Assembly (NCBI RefSeq): GCF_043380555.1 | Contig: NC_091746.1 | Span: 40,928,965-40,992,964, forward strand | Direction: 5' to 3' | DNA length: 64,000 nt | DNA from: Nothobranchius furzeri | Lineage: Eukaryota > Chordata > Actinopteri > Cyprinodontiformes > Nothobranchiidae | In this document: piece after piece, positions 47,067-57,985 of the stretch | Numbering within the stretch: position 1 is the stretch's first letter | How the letters are laid out: each line of letters opens with the position of its first letter | The notes under the pieces: model-generated | The model's input: the letters and a program-made list of their open reading frames with translations, nothing else | The model's database searches: none | Told to the model about the DNA's origin: nothing | Program-made: the position numbers and the translations under genes

Positions 47067-47217
47067 TGAAGAAGAAGAAGAAGAAGACGAAGAAGAAGAA
47101 GACAAAGTAGAAGAAGAAGTAGAAGAAGACAAAGTAGAAGAAGAAGAAGAAGTAGAAGAAGACAAAGTAGAAGAAGAAGTAGAAGAAGGCAAAATAGAAT
47201 AATAATAATAATAATAA

Positions 47218-47248
<31 letters not shown>

Positions 47249-47328
47249 AAGAAGAAGAAGAAGGAGAAGGAGAAGGAGAAGAAGAAGAAGAAGAAGAAGA
47301 AGAAGAAGAAGAAGAAGAAGAAGAAGAA
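47067..47328. repeat. (GAA)n compound microsatellite at LINE tail
   Basis: This is a 262-bp GAA-rich tract with GTA, GAC and AATAAT interruptions. It abuts the 3' end of L2 copy B and probably grew from its short tandem tail. The very Phe- or Ser-rich frames across it are artefacts. Confidence 0.95.
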
Positions 47329-48412
47329 AAGATCTTTTCTATGGCGCCTCTCAAGATAAAAACCACAAGGCATATCACAAAGAGAAAAAGAAAGAGAGAG
47401 TGAATAGGAAAGAGGAAAATCAGTGGATCCTGAGGAAGGTGGAATAGGTAGGGAGGACAGAACAAGGAGAGGGTGATGAAGGTCACACCAAAATCAGCCT
47501 GAACAGGTGAGTATTCAGCTGCTTTTTAAAGGAGACCACTGAGTCCACTGATCTCAGGCTCAGGAGGAGCGAGTTCCAGAGTCTGGGGGCCACAGCAGCA
47601 AATGATCTGTCAGCTTTGGTCTTTAGCCTGGTGCTTCACAACCAGTAGGCTTTGATAACTGGACCACAGGGACCTGCTGTGGGTGTAGGGATGAAGAAGA
47701 TCACCAATGTAAGATGGTGCTTGTCCATGTAAGGCCCTATAGACCAGAACCAGGATCTTGAAATGAACCCTGATGTTGACTGGCAGCCAGTGAAGTTGGG
47801 GGAGAAGTGGGGTGATGTGGGTGTGTTTGGAGGACTTGGTCAGAAGCCGAGCACAGGCATTCTGAACCACCTGTAGACAGTTCAGGGAGGTTTTGCGCAG
47901 ACAAGTGAAAAGAGAGTTGCAGTAGTCTAAGCGTGAGGAAATGAAGGTGTGGATAACTGTCTCAAGTTCAGAACGGGACAGAATGGGACTCAGCTTAGCA
48001 ATGTTCCTGAGATGGAAGAAGGAAGAGTGAACAAGAGAACTGACATGAGAATTCAGGGTGAGAGCTGGGTCAAAGGTCACACCAAGTTTCTTGACGGAAG
48101 GTTTGGTGTGAGAAGCAAGCTGACCAAGAGAATCTGACTTTGGGTACCAGCTTGTCTGGGCCACAGATGAGGATCTCAGTCTTATTTTCATTCAGCTGTA
48201 GAAAGTTCCCAGCCATACAGGTTTTAATAGAGTCTAAGCAGGAGTGTAACAGCTTAGACATCTGATGGGGCTTAAAGGAGATGTACTGTTGGATGTCATC
48301 TGCGTAAACATGGTAGGAGATTGATTTGAAGGAGCTCAGGATTTGCTGAAGGGGAAGCAGATAGAGGAGGAAGAGCAGAGGCCCCAGCACAGAACCTTGT
48401 GGGACACCATGG
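47329..48412 (-). pseudogene. L2-clade LINE copy B, 3' segment of RT
   Basis: On the minus strand: HGVPQGSVLGPLLFLLYLLPL, then catalytic YADDIQQY, FLQLNENKTEILICGP, SRLDYCNSLFTCL, LHWLPV and finally APRLWNSLLLSLRS. The frame shifts by one base near 48140 and again near 47625, so it is a dead copy though the catalytic YADD is kept. The untranslated end reads TGAGAGGCGCCATAGAAAAG before the (TTC)n tail. Its 5' half continues at 49317 beyond an inserted LTR. Confidence 0.9.
48409..48412. repeat. 4-bp target-site duplication, left
   Basis: ATGG here repeats at 49317-49320, flanking the solo LTR. In L2 it spans the His codon just before GVPQG. Confidence 0.8.
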
Positions 48413-49316
48413 TGTAGCGATAAATATAGATTTATATCTGTATTTATCAAATGTGGTGTAGACTTAGTTTGTTTTCGTCACTTATAATGTTATATTAATT
48501 TGTTGGAGCACCACCGAGCCTTTGTTAGTGTGAACTGGGAACACTCGAAGGGAGATTCAGATTTTTTAAAGATAATCAGTCTAAAGTTTAACACCACAAA
48601 TTAGTCTGAAAGCTGAATCCCATTAACCACTAGATGGTGCTGTGGCTCTTTCAAATAACCTCTACCTTTCCAACAATGAAAGATCCATGATAACAATTTA
48701 CCAAAGTTATTCCAGATGGGGCATCAAAGTATTACTTTAAAACGGAAAGAACTAAATGTATGTCTTAAAACTGGACAGTTTTACCATTAGCATGAATTTT
48801 AACTGGAGAAACAAAAACTGGCAAACATAAAAAGGAAAGCACAAAACAAGCAGTTAAGTTTGTTACTGATAAAACTTTAACATTTACTTAGAGCATTAGA
48901 GCACCTTGATTTCTAATGGTGAAGCAAAACTAAAACACCATTTTACTGTGGACAAGCATAACAATACCAGGGTCTTGATAATGACTACATTCTGGAATCT
49001 TCCAGAACATGCCCTGAGAAGGTTTTACAAGCATTCAAACTTTGGGGAAGAGTCAAGTTTTGGCCTTGTCCTGATATTGTCTTGCGTCTCCACTGGTGCA
49101 AAAGAGAAAGACACGTGACTTGGTAAAATTTATGTCCCTGGGGGGAAAGGTAGGAGTTAGCCAGACGTGCTGTAAAGGAAATCTTGGAGTTTCAAGTTTC
49201 CCTTTTTTCCTGCTAAGTGTGAGAGAAAAAAAAACTTTGTGAAAGTAGTTATGTTCTTCTTTGTGTGAATCCAAATAAAGTTAATCTGAGGATATACAAT
49301 GTGGATTTCCGCTACA
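48413..49316 (+). mobile_element. Solo LTR, 904 bp
   Basis: It begins TGTAGCGATAAATAT and ends GATTTCCGCTACA, giving the TG...CA ends and a 7-bp terminal inverted repeat (TGTAGCG/CGCTACA) of retroviral-type LTRs. It is flanked by ATGG on both sides. AATAAA at 49274-49279 shows plus-strand orientation. No internal retroviral or Gypsy-type genes exist, so the internal part was probably lost by LTR-LTR recombination. A 4-bp duplication fits gamma/epsilon-type endogenous retroviruses or some Gypsy elements; the family cannot be settled. It interrupts the L2 frame exactly. Confidence 0.85.
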
Positions 49317-50040
49317 ATGGGTAAGAGAGGTCGTAGAGGACCTAAACTTCGAGACTGCAACAGAGAAGGAGCGCTCAGAAAGATAAGAGGAGAACCACTC
49401 CAGAGCAGTTCCTGATTGGCCTACCCAGTCTCTCAGCCTCTCCAGTAGCAGGTGATTGTCAACAGTGTCAAAGGCTGCCGTCAGGTCCAGCAGGACCATA
49501 ACAGAACAGTCCCCTGCATCACTGTGAGTTAGAAGGTCATTAGAGACCCTAAGAAGAGCTGTTTCAGTCGAATGAGCTCTACTAAAACCTGACTGGAAGC
49601 TATCCTAGATGTTATGTTCATCAAGAGCAGCTTTAAGTTGTTTAGCCACAACCTTTTCCAAGATCTCGGAGATGAACGGAAGTTTAGAGATGGGTCTGAA
49701 GCTGCTATGGAGAGAGGGGTCAAGACTCGGTTTTTTAAGAAGCAGGTGGATTACAGAGTTCTTAAAGTAAGCAGGGGCCTGACCAGAAACCAGAGAAGCA
49801 TTAATTATAGAGAGCACGCTGGGACCGATGGACTGAAAAGCACTTTTAATCAAAGATGAGGGTAAGATGTTGAGAGGGCATGCAGAGGTCTTGATAAAGT
49901 TAACTAGTTTGGTTAGCTCAGGCAAAGAAACAGGAGCAAAGCTATCTAGGATGACAGGCCGGGTTGGAGTCGGGAGAGGCAGAGATGCACACAGGACTGA
50001 AAAGAATGGGGAGACAGGACAGAGTGTGACAGTCCTAGAG
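49317..50040 (-). pseudogene. L2-clade LINE copy B, 5' segment of RT
   Basis: This is the upstream half of copy B. On the minus strand LPELTKLVNFIKTSACPLNI, LKKPSLDPS, FRPISKLPFISEILEKVV, and motif A VLLDLTAAFDTVDNHLLL are readable, ending ...TTSLTH at the LTR insertion. An internal stop and frame changes occur near 49605 and 49500. It is truncated at its 5' side near 50040, so no endonuclease is present. Confidence 0.88.
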
Positions 50041-52190
50041 CAATGGTATCTTACACCCGCAGTAAACACACATTTAACCAACATTCAATCTCTAACCTCT
50101 TGCTGTTTAAGCATCCCCCTCAACCTCATCTTAACTACAAAATCATAATGTCGCCCATAAAATCCAGTTTTGGTCTTTTAATTTAATTTAATTATTTGGC
50201 ATTTTTGAAATTAACTTTAAAAATTAAGGATTATTCAAGTTAATTATAAAGTATTTGTGGTTCAGTAAGGCCTAATTTATTTATTTTCTAGCTAAGTTTA
50301 GTGTGTGTTCAATGAGGGCTAATATGGGCTAATATGTTGTTTATTTCTGAAAATAGAACTTTCCTTTCTGATGAAAAAATTGTGATTTCTGTCACAATTC
50401 ACTAATGTGTAAATATTGATTTTTGAGAGTGTTAAAACAAATTTTTATAATTTGTATTGAGTAGTTTTAAAAACTATTTCATTTGAATATTATAATAGTC
50501 ATGCATTATAAAAGATGCTTTTTCACATGAACCATTTATTTCTCTTTTTATTTTAATGAGCAGGTTTAAAATACATCAGACATTTAAGGATGCATTACAG
50601 TATTAGCTAGGTGGGATTTACATGGATTTGAATGCATTAATGAACTTAAGCAGAGACTGAATGAGATTCTGGGCTTTGTTGTCATGATTTTCTTTCCACT
50701 CAGAGGAGTGGTAATATTTTATAAAATACAGTAAATAGTTCCAACCCTCCACAAGGTCACAGTGGTTTAGTATAAGCATGAGTTAAACAACAATAGTAAA
50801 GGACCTCTCCGACGAGCCAACAAAAGATGTACAAAAGCTGTTTTAAACAAACGCAGAAGGGTTGTAGTGATTTCTTTACATGCCTCCTTTTACAGGGAAT
50901 TATTTTTTTTTTTTTTTGCTCTGCGTTTTTCCCTTTTCAAATTCAACATTGAACAATTTTCTCTCCTTACACTAAAATATTTCTCTACTCTCCTCTTTTT
51001 TATTCTGGGAACATGTTTTGGTACTTCCCTGTTAAAATGTGATTATAATTTTATCTTGTTTGCATGCACAGTTTCATGTCAACTAAACCATCTCAGCGGT
51101 GTCACGCTTTTGTTCTTGTTTGCTTTGAACTCTATTCAGGCTCCATTTTTTTATTTCTTCTCATGTCAGTGTGAATCAGTTTAAACTTAACACGATTTAC
51201 ACTCAAAGAGAGCATTATTCAAACTCCACTATATAGTGACAGAGCAGGTTTTTCTTCAATAAACGGTTAGAAATACAAAACCTCCCTGAATACAAAAATA
51301 CATGAATAAAACCTGTGATTTAGAACAAGTTTCATCAAAAATATTAGCAGCAACAATCGTAGAACCATGCTACAAGATGTCAAGGTTAAACTCAACACAG
51401 TATGTTGAATAAATAAATCAAAAGCAGGATATTTCAAGAAAGCCATGAACAAAAATCAGACCCCTTTGTGCTCCTTAACCGTACTGTATTTGTTTAATCT
51501 TTATTATTGCAACAGAGCGATTCTGGGTGAGGTTTTATATAATGAGACAATTTAATGATTTAAGGCTCTATCTATGTCTAAGCATCCACATTGGAACTCA
51601 AATAAGTCATGTAATCCTTCGCAAGACTCCCAACACCAATAGACCTCAAAACATCTGAAGCTTATACATTAGTTCATTGATACAGTCTTTCTTTGAGTTT
51701 TAATGGAAATTGTATATTTTTTAGCATGAAATTTTTTGAGATACAGCTGTATGAGTCTTATTTTGAAGGGGTGCAGAACTTCTTTGTGTCCTACTGTTGC
51801 TGCTCTTTGGTGACTAACAGAGTAATCAGATTACTGAATACTTGTTTTATGGAGGTGTCATGTTTAAAACCTGCAGAAGGAAGCTAAATGTTGTGTGCGT
51901 TTCAGGTAGACAACTATAATTTGCTTTCAGTCACGGACCTGAAAAAGAATTTTGACCTTTTAGTGAACCACAACTTTAATTTTTCTCCATAATATGACCC
52001 TGACTCTAATACAATAGCTTACTAATTAGGTTCAGTCATGTCAGTGTTATTAATGTAGCCCAAAGCCACAGACTGAGCCTCAGGAAATTAGAACACACAT
52101 ACAATACAAAATAAATTCAAAATTTTGAAATATTTTTATTTGTGTTGTAAGTTACCTGCTAGCTAAGAATAAATATGGTCCAAAAGGCAA
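50041..52190. other. No gene recognised
   Basis: This is very AT-rich DNA with short Phe/Leu-rich frames typical of T-runs. No element ends or exon signals were found. Confidence 0.45.
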
Positions 52191-52380
52191 AACCTTGTAG
52201 GTTTTTTTCTTTCCTGTGCCTTGTCTGACTGTAAAGCAATCAGAATCGATGTCTGAGTACCAAAAACATGTCTTACAGTTTTACTCTCACAGGTGGAGTA
52301 TTTCAGCGATTCAGCCATAATGTCCCACATGATATCAAAACGTGATTAGAAATGCTTGTAATCCCAGAAAAGAGAGAGGG

Positions 52381-52382
52381 AC

Positions 52383-52417
<35 letters not shown>

Positions 52418-52429
52418 GAGAGAGACAGA

Positions 52430-52492
<63 letters not shown>
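52381..52492. repeat. (GA)n microsatellite
   Basis: GA units with four ACAG interruptions. Ser-Leu and Arg-Glu frames across it are artefacts. Confidence 0.97.
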
Positions 52493-52494
<2 letters not shown>

Positions 52495-52622
52495 ATGATT
52501 TCTCTGTGCCAACAACAAGAGGATGTAAAACAGTAACATTTTTTGCCGAAAGGCACACGGTAATAATTCTTAGTGCATTTAGTGCCAGCCATAGTCTTAA
52601 GCCTTGGGCACGCCGGAGGCAG

Positions 52623-52690
52623 ATGTTGTAAACAGCCGCCGTGCCGCCACTGTCACAAGTGCGGCGGCACCTCAGGGCTGTTTACAACAT
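52623..52690. repeat. 68-nt hairpin with two perfect stem blocks
   Basis: Outer arms ATGTTGTAAACAGCC (52623-52637) and 52676-52690 are exact reverse complements. Inner arms GTGCCGCC (52641-52648) and 52663-52670 also pair exactly. Small unequal bulges separate the stems. It sits inside the segment that copy 2 of the dispersed repeat has and copy 1 lacks. Confidence 0.9.
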
Positions 52691-53426
52691 TGTGGAATAC
52701 TTTGCAATGGACCTTACAATGTGTGACACTCCAAAAGTACTCAGCGGCACGGCCTATCCTGTGTGACCACTTGACAAAATTGTGGGCACGACACAGCAAT
52801 GTAAACACTTGTGTGCATACACATGCTTGTGTCTGTAAAGTACACAAACATTATCTGGCCAACACCAGCTAGAGTCAGCACAAAATCCCTGAGATGGGAA
52901 CCATCCCTGCACCCCCTGAACTTACCCTCACCACAAGGCCATATGTGTGATTATATGAAGCAGCAGGAGGTGGGATATGTCTGAGGATGGGGAGGAAAGA
53001 CTTGGGGGACTAAGCCCTCTCAGGGAGCAAGTTCCTCCACCGGCCCCAATAGGCACCCTTGTTTCCAAAACCGATCCAGGGTAGGGAGACCCTGGTCGAT
53101 CTAGTTAGGGGCCACAGCAGCAGCATCACAGAACCCCACAGAGCCTGAGGCTGCCCACACAGCACCACCCCAGCAGAATATCTACCCCCACTGCCACATT
53201 TGATTGAAAGAGATCAGAGGCTGTCTCAAGTGTGATATGGTCTGATAATTTCTATAATGGCTAATACAAACATTATTTTTATGTTTCCAGTTTATGAGGA
53301 TAGTTTTCATCCACAAATTAGGTAGTCAGAACCACTTAAAGTTTTTGTTTCAGGATCAAAATTAAAAAAAAAATACTGAAATGAGTAAACCTAGAACTAG
53401 CAACAAAGGGACAGTTATGTGAGCTT

Positions 53427-53590
53427 GGGAAGGGAAGGGAAGGGAAGGGAAGAGGAGAGGAGAGGAGAGGAGAGAAGAGAAGAGAAGAGAAGAGAAGAGA
53501 AGAGAAGAGAAGAGAAGAGAAGAGAAGAGAAGAGAAGAGAAGAGAAGAGAAGAGAAGAGAAGAGAAGAGAAGAGAAGAGAAGAGAAGAGA
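53427..53590. repeat. (AGAGA/GAAGA)n purine microsatellite
   Basis: Pentanucleotide units change along the tract: GGGAA, then GAGGA, then AGAGA to the end. One strand is entirely purine over about 160 bp. Frames through it are artefacts. Confidence 0.97.
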
Positions 53591-53955
53591 TAATGTCCCA
53601 TGATCTGCAACATTTCCAGAGTAGAGAGTAAAATGTATCTAGTGAACCTAAAGAAGAACTCATGACAAGAAAACAATTCAAAAGTTTATCATATGATTAT
53701 TTTGGATATTTAAAGTGAACCATTATTGCAATTTGTGATGAAGAAATAGCTGAGCTGAAAGACTTTTGTAGGTCAAATAAGTTGCAGTACTTTTAAAATA
53801 CAAGAGTTAAGGCTGGTTTACAAAGTCTTCACATTGTCAGCAGCAGAGTTAAAATACCTGATCTCCACAGCATGATTAAAATTTGGGTTTAGATTAACCC
53901 ACAGTTCTGATCAATGTTTTTTTTTCTTTCGACAGTTCTCACACATGGTCAAGTT
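53591..53955. other. No gene recognised
   Basis: AT-rich spacer without recognisable features between the purine tract and the L2 copy C tail. Confidence 0.45.
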
Positions 53956-54546
53956 AGGCAAGGCAAGGCAGCTTTATTTACAAAGGACATTTCAAACGCA
54001 AGGGCAATTTTATGTGCTTTACAATTATCATGAAATGGCACAACAACATACATGTGAACACAAATTAAAATATACAAAGATAAAATTATAATTTAGAGCT
54101 AAAAGGAAAAGACAGAATTAAGGTTGAGCAATTACACCACAGATTTCAGTGGACATGCAGCATAAGAAACAATTCATTCAAATGCTGATGAGTACATAAG
54201 AGTTTTAAGTTTGATTTAAACAACACTAGAGTTGGGGCAGATCTGAGGTCATAGGGATGCTGATTCCATATGTGACCAGCATAGTAGATAACAGCATCTT
54301 CAATTTGTTTGGTTCTCACCTGGGTTTCTACCAGCTGATTGTTTCCTATGGGTCTCAGAACCCTATTGGGTGTATATACAGGAATCGCACATGTATTTTG
54401 GCCCCATGCCATTGAGTGATTTATAAACTAGTAATAGCACTTTGAAGTCTATTTTGTAGTTTACTGGTAACCAGTGTAGGGATCTAAGAACAGGAGTGAT
54501 ATGCTCCGTTCTCTTGGTTCTTGTTAAGACTCTAGCAGCAGAATTC
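53956..54546 (-). pseudogene. L2-clade LINE copy C, 3' segment
   Basis: Minus strand: SAARVLTRTKRTEHITPVLR, LHWLPVNYKIDFKVLLLVYK, then, in a different frame, PNRVLRPIGNNQLVE and FKSNLKLLCT. These are the C-terminal blocks of an L2 reverse-transcriptase protein. The 3' end reads AAGCACATAAAATTGCCCTT and closes GCTGCCTTGCCTTGCCT (tail 53956-53970). Broken by at least one frameshift near 54390. Its 5' part resumes at 56851 after the inserted Rex1-like element. Confidence 0.88.
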
Positions 54547-56850
54547 CAACAGTGGGAAAAGAAGAGGAGGTGGAGTGGCAATGCTTGCCAATAACAGATG
54601 GTGCTTTCCAGGTCATGTTTCAGTGAAATGTCGTCTCTGCAGCCCAGATGTAGAACTCTTGGCAGTAACTTGTCGCCCATATTATTTGCCAAGAGAGTTC
54701 ACCAGTGTTGTCTTGGCAACCATTTATATTCCACCTTCAGCCATTGCTGAAAATCCATGTGATGCCATCAATTCTGTTGTCTCTAAGCTACAAACCCAGC
54801 ACCCCAATGCATTTGTGGCTGTATCCGGTGATTTTAATCATAACTTGCTCTCTGCTACACTTCCAACATTTCAACAGTTTGTCAGCTGCTCCACCAGAGA
54901 AAACAAGATATTGGATTTGTGTTATGCAAATGTAAAGAATGCTTACATGTCCAAAACAAGACCTCCTCTGGGACAATCAGATCACAATCTTGTTTTTCTC
55001 TGCTCAGAATACAATTCACTTGTTCAGAGGCAACCTGTGACAAGAACAACTGTGAGAAAATGGTCACAGGATGCTGAAGAAGTCCTGCAGGGTTGTTTTG
55101 AGACCACAGATTGCATGAATCTCTGCCAAGGATATGAAGAGGACATTAATGTCATGACTGGATGTGTCACTGATTATATAAACTTCTGTGTGGACAACAT
55201 CATACCCACCAGAACAGTGAGATGCTTCGCTAATATCAAACCCTGGATCACCAGTGAACTGAAGAATCTGTTAAATGAGAAAAAATAGCCTTCAAGTAGG
55301 GAGACAGGGAATTATTGAGGAGTATACAGAAGCAACTGAAGATCAAGATCAGAGACAGCAAGGAGGCATGCAAGAAGAAGCTGGAGAACAAACTACAGAG
55401 GAACAAGATCAGAGAGGTCTGGTCAGGGATGAAGAAGATCACAGGCTTCAAGCAGAGGAAGGACTGCACGGATGTCAGCCTGGACACAGCCAATGAACTG
55501 AACAAGTTCTTTAATAGGTTCAGTTCAGGAACAAACCCAGCACCCTCCTCGCCTGTCCCCAGCCAATCAGACATCCCATCCTCCTCTGATCCAACATTTT
55601 CCTGTCACATGCCAGCTCTTTTGTCCTCTAACACAGTCATGGACTCGTCTGGTTCTATAAATCTGTCGTCAACCAAGTCAGGATATGCTGCTGCCCCATT
55701 TACCTCTCCCTCCCACCTATCTGTCTCTAGAAGTCAGGTGAAGAGGCAGCTGGAGAGACTGTACAGGAACAAGGCTGCAGGTCCAGATCGTGTCAGCCCC
55801 AGGGTACTGAAGGCCTGTGCAGAGCAGCTCTGTGGGATTCTGCAGCACCTGATGTACTTTGCTGGAAACTCCAGAAGACACAGGTGGGGGCCTCAACTAT
55901 TGCCTGGATTAAAGACTACCTGACAAACAGACCACAGTTTGTCAGGCTGAAGAACTGCACATCAAACCAGGCAATCAGTAACATTGGAGCACCACAGGGG
56001 ACTGTACTCTCACCATTCATTTTCACCCTGTACACCTCAGACTTCCAGTACAAATCAGAGACCTGTCATTTACAGCAATACTCAGATGACTCTGCAGTTG
56101 TCGGGTGTATCAGAGATGGACAGGAAGCTGAGTACAGAGAGCTGGTGGAGCGCTTTGTGGCATGGTGTGGAAACAATCACCTGACCTTGAACGTGAACAA
56201 AACAAAGGAGATGATTATAGACTTCAGAAGAAACAGGGTGGAGTCAAACACTGTTTCCATCATGGGAGAAGAAGTGGAGGTGGTTGAGGAATACAAATAC
56301 CTTGGAGTTCACCTGGACAACAGACTGGACTGGAGAAAGAACAGTGAAGCCGTTTACAAGAAGGGACACATCAGACTGCACTTCTTGAGGACATTGTCTG
56401 TAGCAAGATGCTGCTGATCTTCAACGAGTCTGTTGTTGAGAGTGTAATCTCCTCAGCCATCGTCTGTTGGGGTAGTAGCATCAGAAGCAGGGACCTAAAA
56501 AGGCTCAACAGCCTAATAAAAAAGGCTGGTTCTGTTCCTGGGATGACTGTGGAACCACTGGAGGAGATAATGCAAAGAAGCATTCTCCAGAGAATCAAGA
56601 AAATTATGGACAACCATGAGCATTCTCTTCACAAGACTGTCTGACAACGGAAGAGTGTCTTCAGTCAGAGGCTTCTTCAGTTTTGCTGCAACACTGACCG
56701 CTACTGGAGATCCTTCCTGCCAATAACCCTTGTAATATACAATAACTCTTTGATGACTTGATTATAATTATTATTCTGAGCTACTACATCAATCAATTTT
56801 CCTCTGGGATAAATGAAGTATTTTTGAATTGAACTGAATTGAATTGAATT
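54547..56850 (+). mobile_element. Rex1-like LINE, 5'-truncated and internally deleted
   Basis: This 2304-bp insertion lies in L2 copy C in the opposite orientation. Readable parts in order: end of an apurinic-type endonuclease (GGGVAMLANNRWCFPGHV; VSGDFNHNLL; QSDHNLVF, 54560-55030), a linker with KEACKKKLENKLQRNKIREVW, RT start (RNKAAGPDRVSPRVLKACAE), RT core (NIGAPQGTVLSPFIFTLYTS; catalytic QYSDDSAVVG at about 56075), and C-terminal WRSFLPITL. It closes with TTGAATTGAATTGAATT. GAATTC flanks both sides (54541-54546 and 56851-56856). QYSDDS and the GAATT tail suggest the Rex1/Babar clade. Confidence 0.87.
54575..56735 (+). pseudogene. Endonuclease-reverse transcriptase remains of Rex1-like LINE
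   Basis: The protein is split over at least four frames: 54560-55288 (endonuclease and linker, stop TAG at 55286), 55315-55870, 55884-56417 and 56408-56644. One-base shifts lie near 55285-55310 and 56405. Between WKLQKTQ and VGASTIAWIKDYL (55860-55890) the RT fingers and motif A are missing; compared with usual LINE spacing roughly 400 nt are gone, so one catalytic Asp is absent although YSDD survives. In intact relatives this protein nicks target DNA and reverse-transcribes the element RNA. This copy cannot be active. Confidence 0.87.
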
Positions 56851-57985
56851 GAATTCTGAAGAAGCTGCAGTTGCTTCACAGCTTTTTTGGGAAGACCAGT
56901 TAGGAGACCATTGCAGTAGTCCAACCGGATAGAAGTAAAAACATGAATGAGTTTTTCTAAGTCTGGTCTGGACATGAGACCTCTGACTCTTGCTATTTGA
57001 TGAAGGTGATACAATGCGGATTTAGTTATAGCTTTGATATGTCCAGAGAAGCTTAGGTCTGAGTCAATAATAACACTAAGATTACTAACCTGGGTTTTTG
57101 TCTTTATTCCCCTGGAGTCCAGCTGAGCAATAACATCCATTCTAACCTTCTTGTTGCCAAAGACAATAACTTCAGTCTTGTTTTTGTTTAACTGAAGGAA
57201 GTTTGACTGCATCCAGTTGTTAACTTGCTCTAGGCACTGATAGAGTGAGTCCAGCAAACGATAGTCACTAGGTGATAGGGCTTGGTAGATCTGGGTGTCA
57301 CCAGCTTATCTATGATAAGCTATGTTGTTAATAAGTATGACCTGACCCAGGGGGAGCATGCAGAAATTGAAGGGTAACAGTCCTAGAATTGAGCCTTGGG
57401 AGACCCCATATGCAATGGTAATCAGCTTTGGTTTGTGATCACCAATAGAGACAACATAGCCCATGTTTTTCAGATATGATTGGGACCAGGTAAGGACTGT
57501 ACTGGATAGTCCCACCCAGTTTGTGAGCCTGTCAAGGCGTATGTTATGGTCCACAGTATAAAAAGCTGCACTGACGTTGAGCATCATCAGGATAGATGCT
57601 TTACCTGTGTCAGTATTTAGACAAATGTAATTTAATACCTTGATCAGTGCAGTCTCAGTACTGTGGTGCTGTCTAAAGCCTGACTGAAAACCATCCATAA
57701 TACTATTTGACTCAAGAAAGTTGTTTATTTGGATCAATACTGCTTTTTCAATAAGTTTCCCAATCAGAGGGAGATTAGAGATCGGTCGGTAGTTGCTCAA
57801 AACTGAGGGATGCAGTTTGCTCTTCTTTAGAAGGGGCTGAACAGCTACAGTTTTCAGTGATATAGGAAAAATCCCTGGCATGATAGAGCAGTTAACAATT
57901 TCCCATATGTCAGCTTTCAGGCAACTAAAAACATTTTTAAAGAAATTTAGGGCAACACCTTTTAAACTCTTTATAGTGAACATAC
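56851..57985 (-). pseudogene. L2-clade LINE copy C, 5' segment of RT
   Basis: Minus strand: LKKSKLHPSVLSNYRPISNL, LIEKAVLIQINNFLE, FQSGFRQHHSTETALIKVLN, motif A, GVSQGSILGLLPFN, motif C, FLQLNKNKTEVIVFG, IRLDYCNGLLTGL and QLQLLQNS at the Rex1 insertion. It is badly decayed: motif A reads AAFYTVDH (Asp to Tyr), motif C reads stop-A-G-D at 57297-57308 instead of Y-A-D-D, and the frame changes between 57257 and 57306. It is truncated at about 57985, without endonuclease. Confidence 0.88.

Larger units (their letters stand above)
52191..53205. repeat. GC-rich dispersed repeat, copy 2
   Basis: This shares ordered blocks with 7991-10010 (see copy 1). Here the purine patch has expanded into a (GA)n tract, and about 200 bp (52611-52800) absent from copy 1 are inserted after TAGTCTTAAGCC. 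The right end stops at CCACATTT, where copy 1 continues. Confidence 0.6.

Noticed and set aside
46942..47486. Phe-rich and Ser-rich frames of about 140 codons
   Set aside because: They translate the (GAA)n/(TTC)n tract.
52303..52592. Ser-Leu and Arg-Glu repeat frames
   Set aside because: They translate the (GA)n tract.
53362..53681. Leu-Phe-Ser frames and an Arg-Glu-Lys frame near 53.5 kb
   Set aside because: They translate the purine pentamer microsatellite.
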